A stretch of DNA of 10,500 nt from Cristatella mucedo (GCA_009760855.2 WPIO01000003.1:1227001-1237500); one strand, 5' to 3'; counted from the stretch's first letter, positions 1 through 8,525 are shown. Translations and numbers: made by a program. The notes: generated by a model from the sequence alone, not told the origin.

Positions 1-390
1 CGAGCCGTCTGACTGTGTACACGACATCCGAATGCTTACGCAGCGACACCTGAAAAAGTGAGCCACACAAGACCGCTTAGCCCACGCCCGAGCGTGCATG
101 CACGAGCGGCCGGCAGAAAGCGTCTGCTCGGCGCGCATAAACGATCCAAGCTGGCGCCCGCGCGTAACCACCGCCGATGCGCAATCTCCAAAGGCATCGA
201 AGCCATTCTAGCAGACGACGGCAGCTTTCTAATGGCCCGACGACAGTTCCTAAAGCCGACACGAGGACTGCGGCCTTCGGAAGGCTACCGAGAGAAAGGA
301 ATGTAATGGGCTGCGTCTGGAAGCATGACTGCTGACTGCTGCAAACGAGCAGCACGAGCATGCAGCTCACACAGGCGCAGCGAGCTGCAG
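1..390. other. CpG-rich unassigned DNA
   Basis: A hand count gives about 35 CpG dinucleotides in the first 300 bases, more than base composition alone predicts, so this stretch is CpG-island-like. Short reading frames are open on both strands, as GC-rich DNA often allows, but none shows a recognisable domain or convincing splice sites. It could be the edge of a promoter or exon lying outside the window, or simply GC-rich intergenic DNA. No gene is called. Confidence 0.4.
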
Positions 391-422
391 CAGGCATCCC
401 AGAGCAGGCATCCCAGAGCAGG
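391..422. repeat. 14-bp tandem duplication
   Basis: The unit CAGGCATCCCAGAG occurs twice in a row without mismatch (391-404 and 405-418), followed by the first four bases of a third copy. The perfect match suggests a recent slippage or local duplication event. Confidence 0.9.
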
Positions 423-1320
423 ACGGCAGCACGAGGGGAGGGGGCCGATTAGAAAGTACTGCGGTACCGGGCTTGCACTATTAATCAAAAAGGCAAGGCC
501 TTCGGTGTCCCTAAACTTTGCCGGATTGCTGCCCGTGAGCCAGGTCCGAAAAAGTGTTCCTGCCCGAAACGACGCCACGCCTCCGGCCGCTTTCACCCAA
601 GAGGACTCACTCCCTCTCTCGGACATGCTCGGCAGTAAACTTTGGTGGGCCAATTTGCTAATCGGATTTGCCGGGCGTCGTCGAGAGACAGTTCGCACAG
701 GTATCCCTACCGCCTCCTCCTCTCCTCCTGATGCTTTGCTGCGAGGTCTGGCAAGCAAGCACGTGGGGGCGTGCCTGACATTTCATCGAAGCCAAAGTCG
801 GAGCTGAGAGAAGAGAAATTGAGCCAAGAAATCGAGTGTTGCAGTGAACCTCCCTCCTCGCCCTGCGTGCCAGCCTACGCAGCCTTCGCCGACGACGATG
901 TCCCAAACAGATGGTCAGCTCGAGAACGGAGACACGACCATTGCCGGTCAACGAAGACACAGAATTTAACGAGCAAACAGGCCGAACAGAACAGCAGACC
1001 CCTGAACAGCAGGCCACTCAAATGCCGTGTGGAGCGACCTCTGATCCTCGGCCTCCGACCCTCTGGAACGCCTCGATCTGTCTGAATGTGCCGAGACCGA
1101 ATCCCAGCAGCCGAAAACGTGTGCACGATGCCCGATGGGTAACAACTCTCCACCCGCCTCCCCCCAGCTGCTTCTACACCGGACTCATCAAAGGAGGTAC
1201 TTAGCTCGCAAGTTTTTGTTGGACGAGCACGTTGGATTTCAAAGCTCAACTAGTCTGCTTGGGGGGGTCGTCGCATTCGGCAGCAAGAGGACGACTACAA
1301 GTGCCACACTGCCACAGGCA
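423..1320. other. Unassigned DNA, no gene seen
   Basis: Open frames of 100-160 codons occur here on both strands (for example 325-807 plus and 285-758 minus), but they overlap each other and have no family signature or clear coding bias, so I read them as chance frames. A CACGTG hexamer lies at 760-765 and a CCT-rich patch at about 711-728. A run of seven G starts at 1261. Nothing else is supported. Confidence 0.4.
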
Positions 1321-1329
1321 AGTAGAGCA

Positions 1330-1440
1330 TTTTTTTTTCGGGGATCGCCGTGCAGTGCTAATGCAGTGGCACGTGCCTAGTTGCCGGATCCGAACCCGTG
1401 GACCGCTTATGGGACCATATCGACAAGTAGCTGAGGCAGT
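1330..1440 (-). mobile_element. Possible tRNA-derived SINE remnant
   Basis: On the minus strand, TGCCTCAGCTACTTG (1424-1438) matches a tRNA D-arm/box A region at 11 of 15 positions against TAGCTCAGCTGGTTG. GGTTCGGATCC (1386-1396) matches the box B consensus GGTTCRANTCC with one mismatch. The two boxes start 42 bases apart, close to the 44 of a tRNA gene. About 50 bases past box B is a run of nine A (T on the plus strand, 1330-1338), as expected for a SINE tail. The acceptor and T stems do not pair properly, so it is not a working tRNA gene. GGCAAGT at 1317-1323 and 1490-1496 could be a weak target-site duplication. The arrangement fits a decayed tRNA-derived SINE, but a chance match to internal promoter boxes is possible. 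Confidence 0.3.
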
Positions 1441-1496
1441 TGGTTTGCCTACCGCTAGTAGCCAACCGTTTTAGTAAAACTTGGGCTCCGGCAAGT

Positions 1497-2090
1497 GCTA
1501 CAGCAGAAGAGATGCTGCCGAAGCTTGTGACCTCTATGCCTGGCCTGCTTACGGGAGGTCAAAAGGAATCGTCATACGGCAACGTCACACTAACCACATT
1601 AATACCAACTAGATAATTGTTCGTTTGTTTTTTTGAGCTACAAATAAATATTTTCACATGAGACGACCAACTTGAGTATGCCTGACATAGTAGAAAATCT
1701 TGTTATTAGCCGAACTGGGTAGCAGTCACAGCACCTGCAGACAGGATTTGTTTGCAACTGAGAGTAGGAATGAAGGACCCTGTTCACAGAGAGGCCGTCT
1801 GGATCAGGGGAAGAAATTTGCCCTGGATCCGTCGAGAGCAGGGAGTTATTGCAGCACGGTCAGTAAAGGAGACACTAAGCTGAACGAACCTCTTTGATAG
1901 AGTAAAAGCCACATTCCCTATTACATATAATTCTAATAATGAAAAAAATGTGTATGGCACCAACAGAGAACAAAACCTCGTTCTAGGCATTGTACACATA
2001 CTGTAAAAGATGCAAGTATGTTAGTTGGTGAAAACGTGTACAATCTCAGCACACGTAGCCACACAAACGGCCATTTGGAGGAATGATAGA
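1497..2090. other. Unassigned AT-richer DNA
   Basis: This stretch is visibly richer in A and T than the start of the window. It includes a T-rich run near 1620-1635 and AATAAA-like sequences near 1645. No open frame with coding character, RNA gene or repeat was recognised. The AATAAA matches are isolated and cannot be tied to a transcript. Confidence 0.4.
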
Positions 2091-2112
2091 GCTCATGCTG
2101 TGCTCATGCTGT
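2091..2112. repeat. 11-bp perfect tandem duplication
   Basis: GCTCATGCTGT occurs twice back to back (2091-2101 and 2102-2112) without mismatch. Confidence 0.9.
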
Positions 2113-2163
2113 GAGGTGCAATATGGGCATTTGCTTCTTTTTAAACATGGAATATTCAGAGGA

Positions 2164-2178
2164 GGTGGTGGTGGTGGT
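2164..2178. repeat. (GGT)5 microsatellite
   Basis: Five uninterrupted GGT units. Just downstream, at 2183-2190, is the palindrome TGACGTCA, identical to the full CREB/ATF response element. With no promoter nearby, that match may be chance. Confidence 0.85.
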
Positions 2179-2448
2179 GTCATGACGTCAGTCAGTTGTG
2201 AGTTAAGGTTTTGGGAGCATGACCAACTACAAAGGTTTAATGTTTTGCTTGCTAGCCCAGCCAACACTGACCTAATTTTGCCCAGTCAAGACAGAATCAT
2301 GGTTATAGTAAGATCTCCGGAGACCACTGCGGTAAGTAGTCCCTGATCCTGGACAGGGATGAGAAATCCTAGCTAGCTGTGAAGGCGGTCTTCAGCATAG
2401 CACTTTTCAGCGTATAGCAATCGTCCAAAGGGCACAAGTAAATTACAA

Positions 2449-2920
2449 GCACTTCGGCACTACTAATTCGGAGTGCAGGCTCACCTAGTCGAACCGTATT
2501 TTTCGGGTGCATATGAGGAAGAGTTCAGTGCTATCATCGGTGAAATTAAGAAAATTGAACTACATCTGCAGTGCTGCATTCCTGAAAAGTGGCAACTCAA
2601 ACGTTCATCAGTCACCTCAGCTATTTCGTTTGGTTTGAATGATAAATATAGCTGGGCGCCGTCGGAATAGAAACGATAGTCCTGAATGCGATGGGCCTGA
2701 ATTATTTCTTTTTACAGGCTGCGTATAAATGGCAAAAAGCACAGGGCCGAGAACACACCCTCGCGGAACTGCACGGGCGACAGCTCTGCTTAATGATACC
2801 ACACAGCCTCACGACGCAGACTGGACAGGATACAGACTGGACACGATCGGACAAGTATGCATCGAACACTGGCAGAGCCACATCATTCATGCAGATAACT
2901 ATCCTAAATCATTCAAGTAG
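2449..2920 (-). mobile_element. Decayed CR1/L2-type LINE reverse transcriptase fragment
   Basis: Read on the minus strand, this is the central part of a non-LTR retrotransposon reverse transcriptase, which copies the element's RNA at its target site. Motifs appear in the right order but in different frames. FDAYLSDRVQSV comes first (the YLSDR block ends near 2831). Then comes motif B as VPRGCVLGPVLFAIYTQPV (2769-2713), where the family has VPQGSVLGP. Next is motif C as YSDGAQLYLSFKPNEIAE (from 2669), where the family has YADDTQLYLSF. Last is DDSTELFLICTRK (from 2538), matching the usual L.DDKTEFLI block, then a stop and VSLHSELVVPKC. At least three frame changes, stops and loss of the second catalytic aspartate of YADD show it is dead. 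The YADDTQLY-like context favours the CR1/L2 group. Neither element end is visible. Plus-strand open frames here are antisense shadows. Confidence 0.85.
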
Positions 2921-2939
2921 GATGCTAGAAATTTGAAGG

Positions 2940-3312
2940 ATTTTCAAAGGGTCCGCATGAAGAGAAGTAAATATGATTTTAACAGCTGCCAGTCTTCACA
3001 TGGATGCCCAAGGATGGAAGCAACGAAGGAGCTGGCAGCAGCAGCTGGCAGTCACGTGACTTATTCAGCCGATGGATTATTCTGACGGCAGCCACTGTCC
3101 ACGAATCTCACTGGTGCCCTCGGCAGCTAGCCATCACTGAGACTCGACCGTGCAACCGCCGATCCGAACGACAGCTTGCACATATGCTGCAGACACGTGC
3201 ATTCACCGGCTGAGGCCGGACATTCAGGAGCATGCATGTCCGAGCAGGCCCTTGCCTTCACTCTAGATGGCAGTTATGGACAGAGCCTGTTAAGCCAGCT
3301 TTCGAATTCCTT
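2940..3312. other. Unassigned DNA with E-box palindromes
   Basis: No gene is seen. The perfect 10-bp palindrome GTCACGTGAC lies at 3051-3060 and another CACGTG at 3194-3199. The first is identical to the palindromic core bound by bHLH-zip factors of the USF/TFE/MITF type. Binding is not shown by sequence alone. Confidence 0.4.
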
Positions 3313-3333
3313 CACACACACACACACACACAC
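3313..3333. repeat. (CA)10 microsatellite
   Basis: A short uninterrupted CA tract within otherwise unassigned DNA. It is much shorter than the GT tract at 8273. Confidence 0.9.
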
Positions 3334-3862
3334 TCTCGTGCTACAACCTTCCTCCGATGCCACATTTATATCACCATACCTGTTGCCTTCCCTACTATGC
3401 CAGGGGTAGATTTCTGCAGGACAAAATCTGAGCTTGCTTCCACTGTATTACAAGTCGGAGCAGAGGAGTTAGGCAGGCCATCGATTGAAATGGCAATTCA
3501 GGCTGAAGCAGGTCGCTCATTCACTTTAAAAAATGGATTCAAGTTTGCCCTTAGTTCGGTCCATTATTTCACTGCTTTATTTTTGGCTCGATCGTCGGAA
3601 GCAAGTGCTGCATCTGCAAAGTCGACTTGCCTTGAGTCAGTACTAGATTCACGGCCTCGAGTTACCTCCCGAATGCTGTTTTCTAGGAATAGTCTTTCCT
3701 GCAATGCTCCCGCAAGCAATATGAATTTAGAAATCGGCTCGTGTGGCATTCTAAACCGGATGCAGCTACGAAGATGTAAGCTGTGTAGGCAAAGCACCAG
3801 AACATGTTAAAAACAGCTTCCGGCTGCAAAAGGATCACGTCGGCCGCCTCTAGAGGCAGCAC
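3334..3862. other. Unassigned DNA open on both strands
   Basis: A plus-strand frame (3232-3810) and a minus-strand frame (3797-3564) overlap here. The plus frame runs through the CA tract, which argues against coding. The minus frame begins after an acceptor-like TTTGCCTACACAG and has a mixed, non-repetitive composition, but I recognise no family in it. A perfect 12-bp palindrome GCCTCTAGAGGC lies at 3846-3857. No gene is called. Confidence 0.35.
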
Positions 3863-3894
3863 ACATCAGTCATTGCGCATATCAGTCATTGCGC
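3863..3894. repeat. 16-bp tandem duplication
   Basis: ACATCAGTCATTGCGC (3863-3878) is followed directly by ATATCAGTCATTGCGC (3879-3894), with one mismatch in 16. Confidence 0.9.
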
Positions 3895-4289
3895 GCCCTG
3901 TTGCTCGCAGGAGACCGGAACAAGTGCTTGCCAAGGTAACTTGGCCGTTAGCCGACAAGATGCAGAGACCAACGATACCAGTCAGAAGCAGACTGCTGTG
4001 AGACAGAAGTTTAGTTGTTCAACTACCGGAGGCAACGACTCTGGAGGTCTGAACGATAATTGAAATTGGGCACCCACAGTGAATTAGAGACAGTCAGAGA
4101 GCTGTGGGCCTGGATTGTGCTGCACACCACATCCTACTGGAGTGAATTAGGGAAGACCAAAATACTGTTTGACAAAGCAATTATTTAATTACGGCTATTG
4201 ACTTATCGACTGCCACTAGAGAGACCACATGTTCAACTAAGCATGCTAAAAATTTTGCAATGGGCTCCAGACTAATAAGTACAACTGAC
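3895..4289. other. Unassigned DNA
   Basis: No open frame of note. The only structure seen is a small perfect inverted repeat, GCCAAG and CTTGGC around a GTAA loop, within about 3925-3945. It is too short to call as a functional hairpin. Confidence 0.4.
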
Positions 4290-4310
4290 CAGCAGCAGCA
4301 GCAGCAGCAG
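4290..4310. repeat. (CAG)7 microsatellite
   Basis: Seven uninterrupted CAG units followed by CTACAG. No open frame reads through it as a plausible polyglutamine stretch. Confidence 0.9.
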
Positions 4311-5060
4311 CTACAGCTGGAGTATTGGCTTGCGTCAATACAACCGGACAACTGTGCTATGCAGCCTCTTGAAAAGCAGGCTTCAAAAATACACGGTTAA
4401 TGTGTTTGCTAAGAAATCACCGGCACCAAGCTAGTGAACTAGCACCTTTAGATGTGCCTGGTCGCCTGCTGTGGCACACATGCCTTCTGGGCCAGCAGCT
4501 CCCCACCGCCACCCAGCTGTCTAAAGTGCGCAGGCTCCGAGCCACAATATGTGATCGCAGTGTCTGAGTCACGAGAGCTCACTGCCTGTGAGCTCGGTTC
4601 GCTGAGTTAGAGTAGAAGTAGTAATAGTATGGTTATGGAAGAGAATGCTGCCACATCTGGCCGGGTGATGGAAGTGTGCCATTTTGTCGTGTGACGACGG
4701 ACTTTCTCACTTTAACTAGTAGAGATTCCAGGACTCCGCAGGCCAATCGCACACTCCTTGTTGCTCGTTCGCCTGTCGATCCAAGAACACGGCACCAAAG
4801 AAATAACAGCCATTCTGTGGCACAGCTCCGTGGAAATGCCCTCCCCCAGAGTTCCTATAGCTCCCGGAGAGCCACGAGGTAATGGATCGGCTCAGATCGA
4901 GTGATGCATCATTATCCACGTGGATGCAAACCAGCAGTAGGCAATCGGTGGTGGGACAATCGTCTGCCCTTCCCCCTCAGTGAGATCTGCTATTGCGAAG
5001 TCGAAGATCGTAGATGCTGAGCTGGAGCTCCACCAGTGCCACCTCCACTGAGCAACTTAC
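4311..5060. other. Unassigned DNA
   Basis: No recognisable gene, RNA or mobile element. The 12-bp perfect palindrome ATCCACGTGGAT lies at 4914-4925 and contains a CACGTG E-box. Short frames on both strands near 4676-4919 overlap each other and show nothing to support coding. Confidence 0.4.
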
Positions 5061-5193
5061 CACTTCACAGTCACAGGCAATCGCACATGCGGGCACGCAC
5101 ACAGACAGACACACCAAAATAAATGTTTCACAGTCCAAGGTCGTTGTGTCGCTGGCATTCCATGGGAGGATCAGCAGCAAACGCACATCAATC
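5061..5193 (-). other. Weak minus-strand exon candidate
   Basis: On the minus strand a pyrimidine-rich acceptor (CTTCTTCCGGTCTCAG) precedes 5193. A consensus donor, GTG|GTAAGT, follows 5061. The 133 bases between are open in one frame, reading through a possible N-glycosylation site (LPWNASDTTTLDCETF) and several cysteines, with acceptor phase 2 and donor phase 0. Part of it is degenerate CA/GT-rich sequence, which gives cysteine- and valine-rich translations by chance. No family is recognised, and a random splice-like pair is quite possible. Confidence 0.12.
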
Positions 5194-5257
5194 CTGAGAC
5201 CGGAAGAAGGCGAGCAGATCGCCGGAAGACTGCATCGCATAATGCCGGCGGCGTAAC

Positions 5258-5287
5258 GCCTACGCGGCCAAGGCCTACGCGGCATTG
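5258..5287. repeat. 15-bp tandem duplication
   Basis: GCCTACGCGGC occurs at 5258-5268 and again at 5273-5283, a period of 15, with spacer bases CAAG then ATTG differing between copies. Confidence 0.85.
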
Positions 5288-5869
5288 CATTAGCTTGCAG
5301 CTGGCCAGCAAAATTGAATTGGATGCTAAAGCATATTAATGGCTCTTCAACAGCGGTCAAGTTTCAGGGGGAGGGGCGTGCAGCGGCAGGCAACAGCGCA
5401 GGTGCGTCCTACTAAATGCAAGCTGACCACTGAGCCAGAGAAGCAACGTGAGATATTTGCCACTGAGAGGCAAAGGGCCGTGTGAAGCCTACGCACCTCG
5501 GGGAGACCGTGACAACCGTGCAATCCTTAAATTACTCGAACGGCAACGGTCGTGGTAAGTAGTGTTAAAATCGAGTGAGCAGCATGATAGGCAAGAGACA
5601 GAGACACTTCAGGTCACGTGATATTTTCCCAGGTGCTGCGTGCAACAAGCAGGATGAACGGCTTGCAGTCAGAATGGCAAATGTGCACAAGCACAGGCAG
5701 CAGAACCAGTCAGTTGGCGTTACAAAAGTGAGATAACGGCGCTAAACACTAAACACCCGCCTCTCAGTCGACATGGCAGCGCTGCTGCAGATTAAGAAGC
5801 AAGCATTTCGTCTTCCTCCAAAGGATTGACAGGCGTCCTCTGACCACGGAGACGACATTACGATCCGCC
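5288..5869. other. Unassigned DNA
   Basis: No gene, RNA or repeat is recognised. A GTCACGTGAT E-box lies at 5613-5622 and an isolated donor-like GTAAGT at about 5553. Confidence 0.4.
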
Positions 5870-6335
5870 CATCAATGTCGAAATGGCAGCAGCAGATCCG
5901 AGTTGCCTGACGGGCGGCCGGCGGGTAGGGCCTACTCGAATTTCCTCGACAGACTGGCAGGGACGAGACAGACGCGTCCCAGTTGGCAACAAAGGCCTCG
6001 GAAATATGCCAGCCAGCTTAACGAGTCACGAGCTGCTCCAGGACCCTGCAGGGCACCGGGGCCTGCCACCAGTGTTGCCATGGCGACAAAAAGCTAAAGC
6101 GGCACTCTGCTCGGCAAGACCAGTGTCGCTGCGCTTAACGGCTTGCTCACAGACGGTGGCAGCGGGTGGCAGCGGCACAGCAGCAGAGTGAGCCAGACTC
6201 TAGCGGCAGCGGCGGCCGTGCAAAGTCAGAGAGTCGCTACGAGACGAGGCGTCAGCGTCAAAAGCCGAGAGACTCCTCGACGGCACGCGAGACGAGTAAT
6301 GGCGAATGCACAGACCATTTGCACTGCGAAAGGTG

Positions 6336-6338
<3 letters not shown>
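5870..6338. other. CpG-rich unassigned DNA
   Basis: GC-rich with many CpG dinucleotides, like the start of the window. Overlapping frames are open on the plus strand (5883-6191, 6143-6448) but carry no recognised domain, and the longer ones run into the GA tract. It could be a CpG-island-like regulatory region. No transcription start can be fixed. Confidence 0.4.
6155..6174. repeat. 10-bp perfect tandem duplication
   Basis: GGTGGCAGCG occurs twice in a row without mismatch. Confidence 0.9.

Positions 6339-6383
<45 letters not shown>
6339..6383. repeat. (GA)22 microsatellite
   Basis: An uninterrupted GA tract of 44 bases plus a final G. It is a mirror-symmetric polypurine tract of the kind that can adopt triplex DNA or bind GAGA-type factors. 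It gives artefactual Arg-Glu or Ser-Leu repeat translations in the frames crossing it. Confidence 0.97.
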
Positions 6384-6389
<6 letters not shown>

Positions 6390-6558
6390 GGCGAGAGCAA
6401 ACACTCGGTCTATCTCGTCGGCAAGTTGCTGATGACGTTTCGAGCTAGCGTAGCACGAAAGCACGTGCGGGTCGGTCAGCACACGCTAATGCAAGCTGAG
6501 CAGCACAGTGCAGCAGCGGGGGCGCCGCCAAAACTACTTGCTTCCGCTTATCTCTTAC

Positions 6559-6672
6559 CTGGGAGCTGTATTCGTCGTACGTCGTTTTAGGGCAAGCAAA
6601 GTACCATGCCCAGTCTGCACAAACATCGGCACACGCCGGCCCGCCTACCAGGCCAGCTGCATGCTGTTGGCA
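6559..6672 (-). other. Candidate minus-strand coding exon, 38 codons
   Basis: On the minus strand a good acceptor (pyrimidine-rich, ending TTGCCGTTGCAG) lies immediately before 6672. A near-perfect donor, CAG|GTAAGAG, lies immediately after 6559. The 114 bases between are one open frame of 38 codons with phase 0 at both ends, beginning CQQHAAGLV and ending PKTTYDEYSSQ, with four cysteines. I do not recognise the family. It lies downstream, in transcription order, of the exon candidate at 8005-8172, whose donor is also phase 0, so the two could be spliced together. Codon third positions are only moderately GC-rich. A chance pairing of splice-like sites cannot be excluded. Confidence 0.2.
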
Positions 6673-6866
6673 CTGCAACGGCAAAGGACAACGAGGGTAA
6701 CGAGTGGCCTCGGCAAGACGGAGCAGGGAGTGCCATAATTTCACTGGTAGCCTCGAGGAAGCATACACATATCTGGCAAGTAACCACCACTTCAAATGAA
6801 ACCAGGGGCACTGGAGGCCGTAGCCCGAGGGTTTAGGAGCTCTCTTGCACACGCTTCTTAACCCAG

Positions 6867-6997
6867 ATCAATGGCTCGAGTCCTGTAGCCGAAAAACCTT
6901 TTTTGCCCACCGCAAGCTGGTGGTTGATGGCCACTCAAGGCTCCTCGATCGCTACATGAAGCTGTGGAATCAGCTGGCCTTTAATCTAGACATAAAA
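6867..6997 (+). other. Candidate plus-strand coding exon, unknown family
   Basis: An acceptor-like sequence (TCTTGCACACGCTTCTTAACCCAG) ends at 6866. A donor follows 6997 (AAAA|GTAAAA), with an alternative CAG|GTACCC after 7009. Both donors are phase 0. The frame between reads smoothly, including SCSRKTFFAHRKLVVDGHSR and LLDRYMKLWNQLAFNLDIK, with balanced hydrophobic, aromatic and charged residues and about 60 percent G or C at third positions, as coding DNA often shows here. The acceptor phase is 1. No known family was recognised from memory. It could instead be a piece of an old transposon open reading frame. It is on the strand opposite to the neighbouring candidate exons. Confidence 0.27.
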
Positions 6998-7009
6998 GTA
7001 AAAAACCAG

Positions 7010-8004
7010 GTACCCTCCCGACTAGCTGCGACTGGGAGGAGGTGGGGGTCGCATGAGACGCGGGACGGACATTCGACTGGCGGCTGAGATTGTGGCCCAG
7101 GGATAGAGCCACGCCCAATCCCAGTCCAGGCAACCAGTGTTGCACTCTCCTCCAATGCAGAGAGAATGCGGAAATGCTTTCGGTGCAAGCAAGCTTGCCG
7201 ACGGCGACTTCAAATTACCTACCGTTTATGGCATACCCATCAGATGCTGTGTCCAGAAAAAATACTCACCCCTCCCCCCCCCCAAGAACCAGACAAAAAG
7301 AGACCGAACAGCCTTCCCGTTCGAATCAGCGTAGCTGCATTCATGTCAAAACAGTGATTTCTCAGCACGATATATGGCATAATAAGCATGCAGTATGCTG
7401 CATGTCTCTGGCAACTCTTATGCAGGCCACCTCTCTCGTAGATTAACTCGACCGTCTTCCTTCGATGGTCATTGAAGCTCTCGGCTGCTTTCCTTTGATG
7501 ATCTTGCTACTTTTTAGATGGCAGCTTTAAGAACACTGAGCTTTTGGACACCTATGTTAGGTTATTATTAACGTGAGTCGAATGCTTGGTCGGAACAGTG
7601 GAAGCCGGTCGTGAGATACATATTGCTCAGCATGCGACGAAGGCCGCACTCTGTCCAGAGGCATAGCTTTGTAGCAGACGCAACTGAGTTAATCTGAGTG
7701 GCCACTTGACAACGGCTGAAAGTGTTGCCTGCTCTATATTTTTGCTCAGCCTTATTATATATATTTTTGCTTTGCCTCAATAGGATATCCGAAAGGAAAG
7801 CCCACAGTTGCCACATCCACGCTACTGTTGGCTGCCGCTTTGTTGGCTTCTGTCATCTCACATCTCCTTGCCACAGCTGCTGCTAGCAAGACTGAAGTTT
7901 GAGGGGTCGTGCTCTAATTGCACAATACAAATTTGCCATGCAGGAAGCCACAAGTATGCAGAAGTGACAACACGATCACAATCACCAGCCGTCCCAGTAC
8001 ATAC
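7010..8004. other. Unassigned DNA, possibly intronic
   Basis: If the minus-strand exons at 8005-8172 and 6559-6672 are real, this would be intron between them. A run of ten C lies at 7274-7283 and a TA-rich patch near 7745-7765. A minus-strand frame ending at 7568 has a GC-rich third-position tail reading LWTECGLRRMLSNMYLTTGF before its stop, but I could not support it further. Confidence 0.35.
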
Positions 8005-8172
8005 CAAATTGCCTACAAACGTATTTCCGTTACATTGGTTAAGCAAAGCTCGATAGCTGAGCCTCAAGAGGCAGAAGAAGCCGTAGGTGAGTATTAGGGC
8101 TCCACAGATATAGCACAGCTGTTTCCGCTTGCCGAAGCTCTTCAAGGATATTACCATTGTACCGCATGACCG
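8005..8172 (-). other. Candidate first coding exon of a type II membrane protein
   Basis: On the minus strand an ATG at 8157-8155 sits in a strong Kozak context (ACAATGG). It opens a frame of 51 codons that reaches a consensus-like donor, TTG|GTATGT, after 8005 in phase 0. The product begins MVISLKSFGKRK, a short basic tail. A hydrophobic segment of about 20 residues follows (QLCYICGALILTYGFFCLL) and then Arg. By the positive-inside rule this is a signal anchor with the N terminus in the cytosol, the layout of Golgi glycosyltransferases and sulfotransferases, though nothing here shows an enzyme. Third positions are about 70 percent G or C over the first 34 codons and fall afterwards. A good acceptor (GTTGTCTTTTGCAG) ends at 8173, so the exon may start at 8172 with a short 5' UTR. 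Without splicing the frame would run to a stop at 7858. Confidence 0.38.
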
Positions 8173-8237
8173 CTGCAAAAGACAACGTTCCGTGAGGCAT
8201 ACCAAGGCTTGCACATCCTGATGCATCCTAGCTGCTG

Positions 8238-8261
8238 CACGTGGTCTGTCACGTGATCTGT
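8238..8261. promoter_or_regulatory. Twin CACGTG E-boxes in a 12-bp tandem repeat
   Basis: CACGTGGTCTGT (8238-8249) is followed directly by CACGTGATCTGT (8250-8261), with one mismatch. Each copy starts with a canonical E-box, recognised by bHLH-zip dimers such as Myc/Max and USF. The pair lies about 80 bases upstream of the candidate ATG at 8157 (minus strand), so a promoter role is possible. Regulation is inferred only from position and motif. Confidence 0.4.
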
Positions 8262-8263
8262 CC

Positions 8264-8460
<197 letters not shown>

Positions 8461-8462
8461 TT

Positions 8463-8472
8463 CAGTACCCAG
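8463..8472. repeat. Right copy of 10-bp direct repeat flanking GT tract
   Basis: CAGTACCCAG, identical to 8264-8273. The repeats enclose 189 bases that are almost entirely GT repeat. Confidence 0.85.
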
Positions 8473-8525
8473 CCAATAAGCACATAGAAAGAGATTGAGT
8501 TTTCTGAGGGCGCTTTATCAAGTGC

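Noticed and set aside
325-807. 160-codon plus-strand open frame overlapped by a 157-codon minus-strand frame
   Set aside because: Both strands are open through GC-rich sequence, no family signature or consistent coding bias is seen, and there are no good splice borders. Best explained as chance frames.
1386-1460. Functional tRNA gene on the minus strand
   Set aside because: Box A and box B resemble a tRNA, but the acceptor stem does not pair and the T stem has mismatches. Kept only as a SINE-like remnant.
2473-2670. 65-codon plus-strand frame beginning MQAHLVEPYFSG
   Set aside because: Antisense shadow of the minus-strand LINE reverse transcriptase.
3232-3810. 192-codon plus-strand open frame
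   Set aside because: The longest frame in the window, but it runs through the CA microsatellite, shows no domain, and is opposed by an open minus-strand frame.
6143-6590. Arg-Glu or Ser-Leu repeat proteins
   Set aside because: Produced by the GA tract at 6339-6383, open in several frames on both strands; not genes.
7568-7816. 82-codon minus-strand frame with a GC-rich third-position tail
   Set aside because: The last 30 codons look coding-like, but the upstream part reads through TA-rich simple sequence, a second frame is also open, and no convincing acceptor or family was found.
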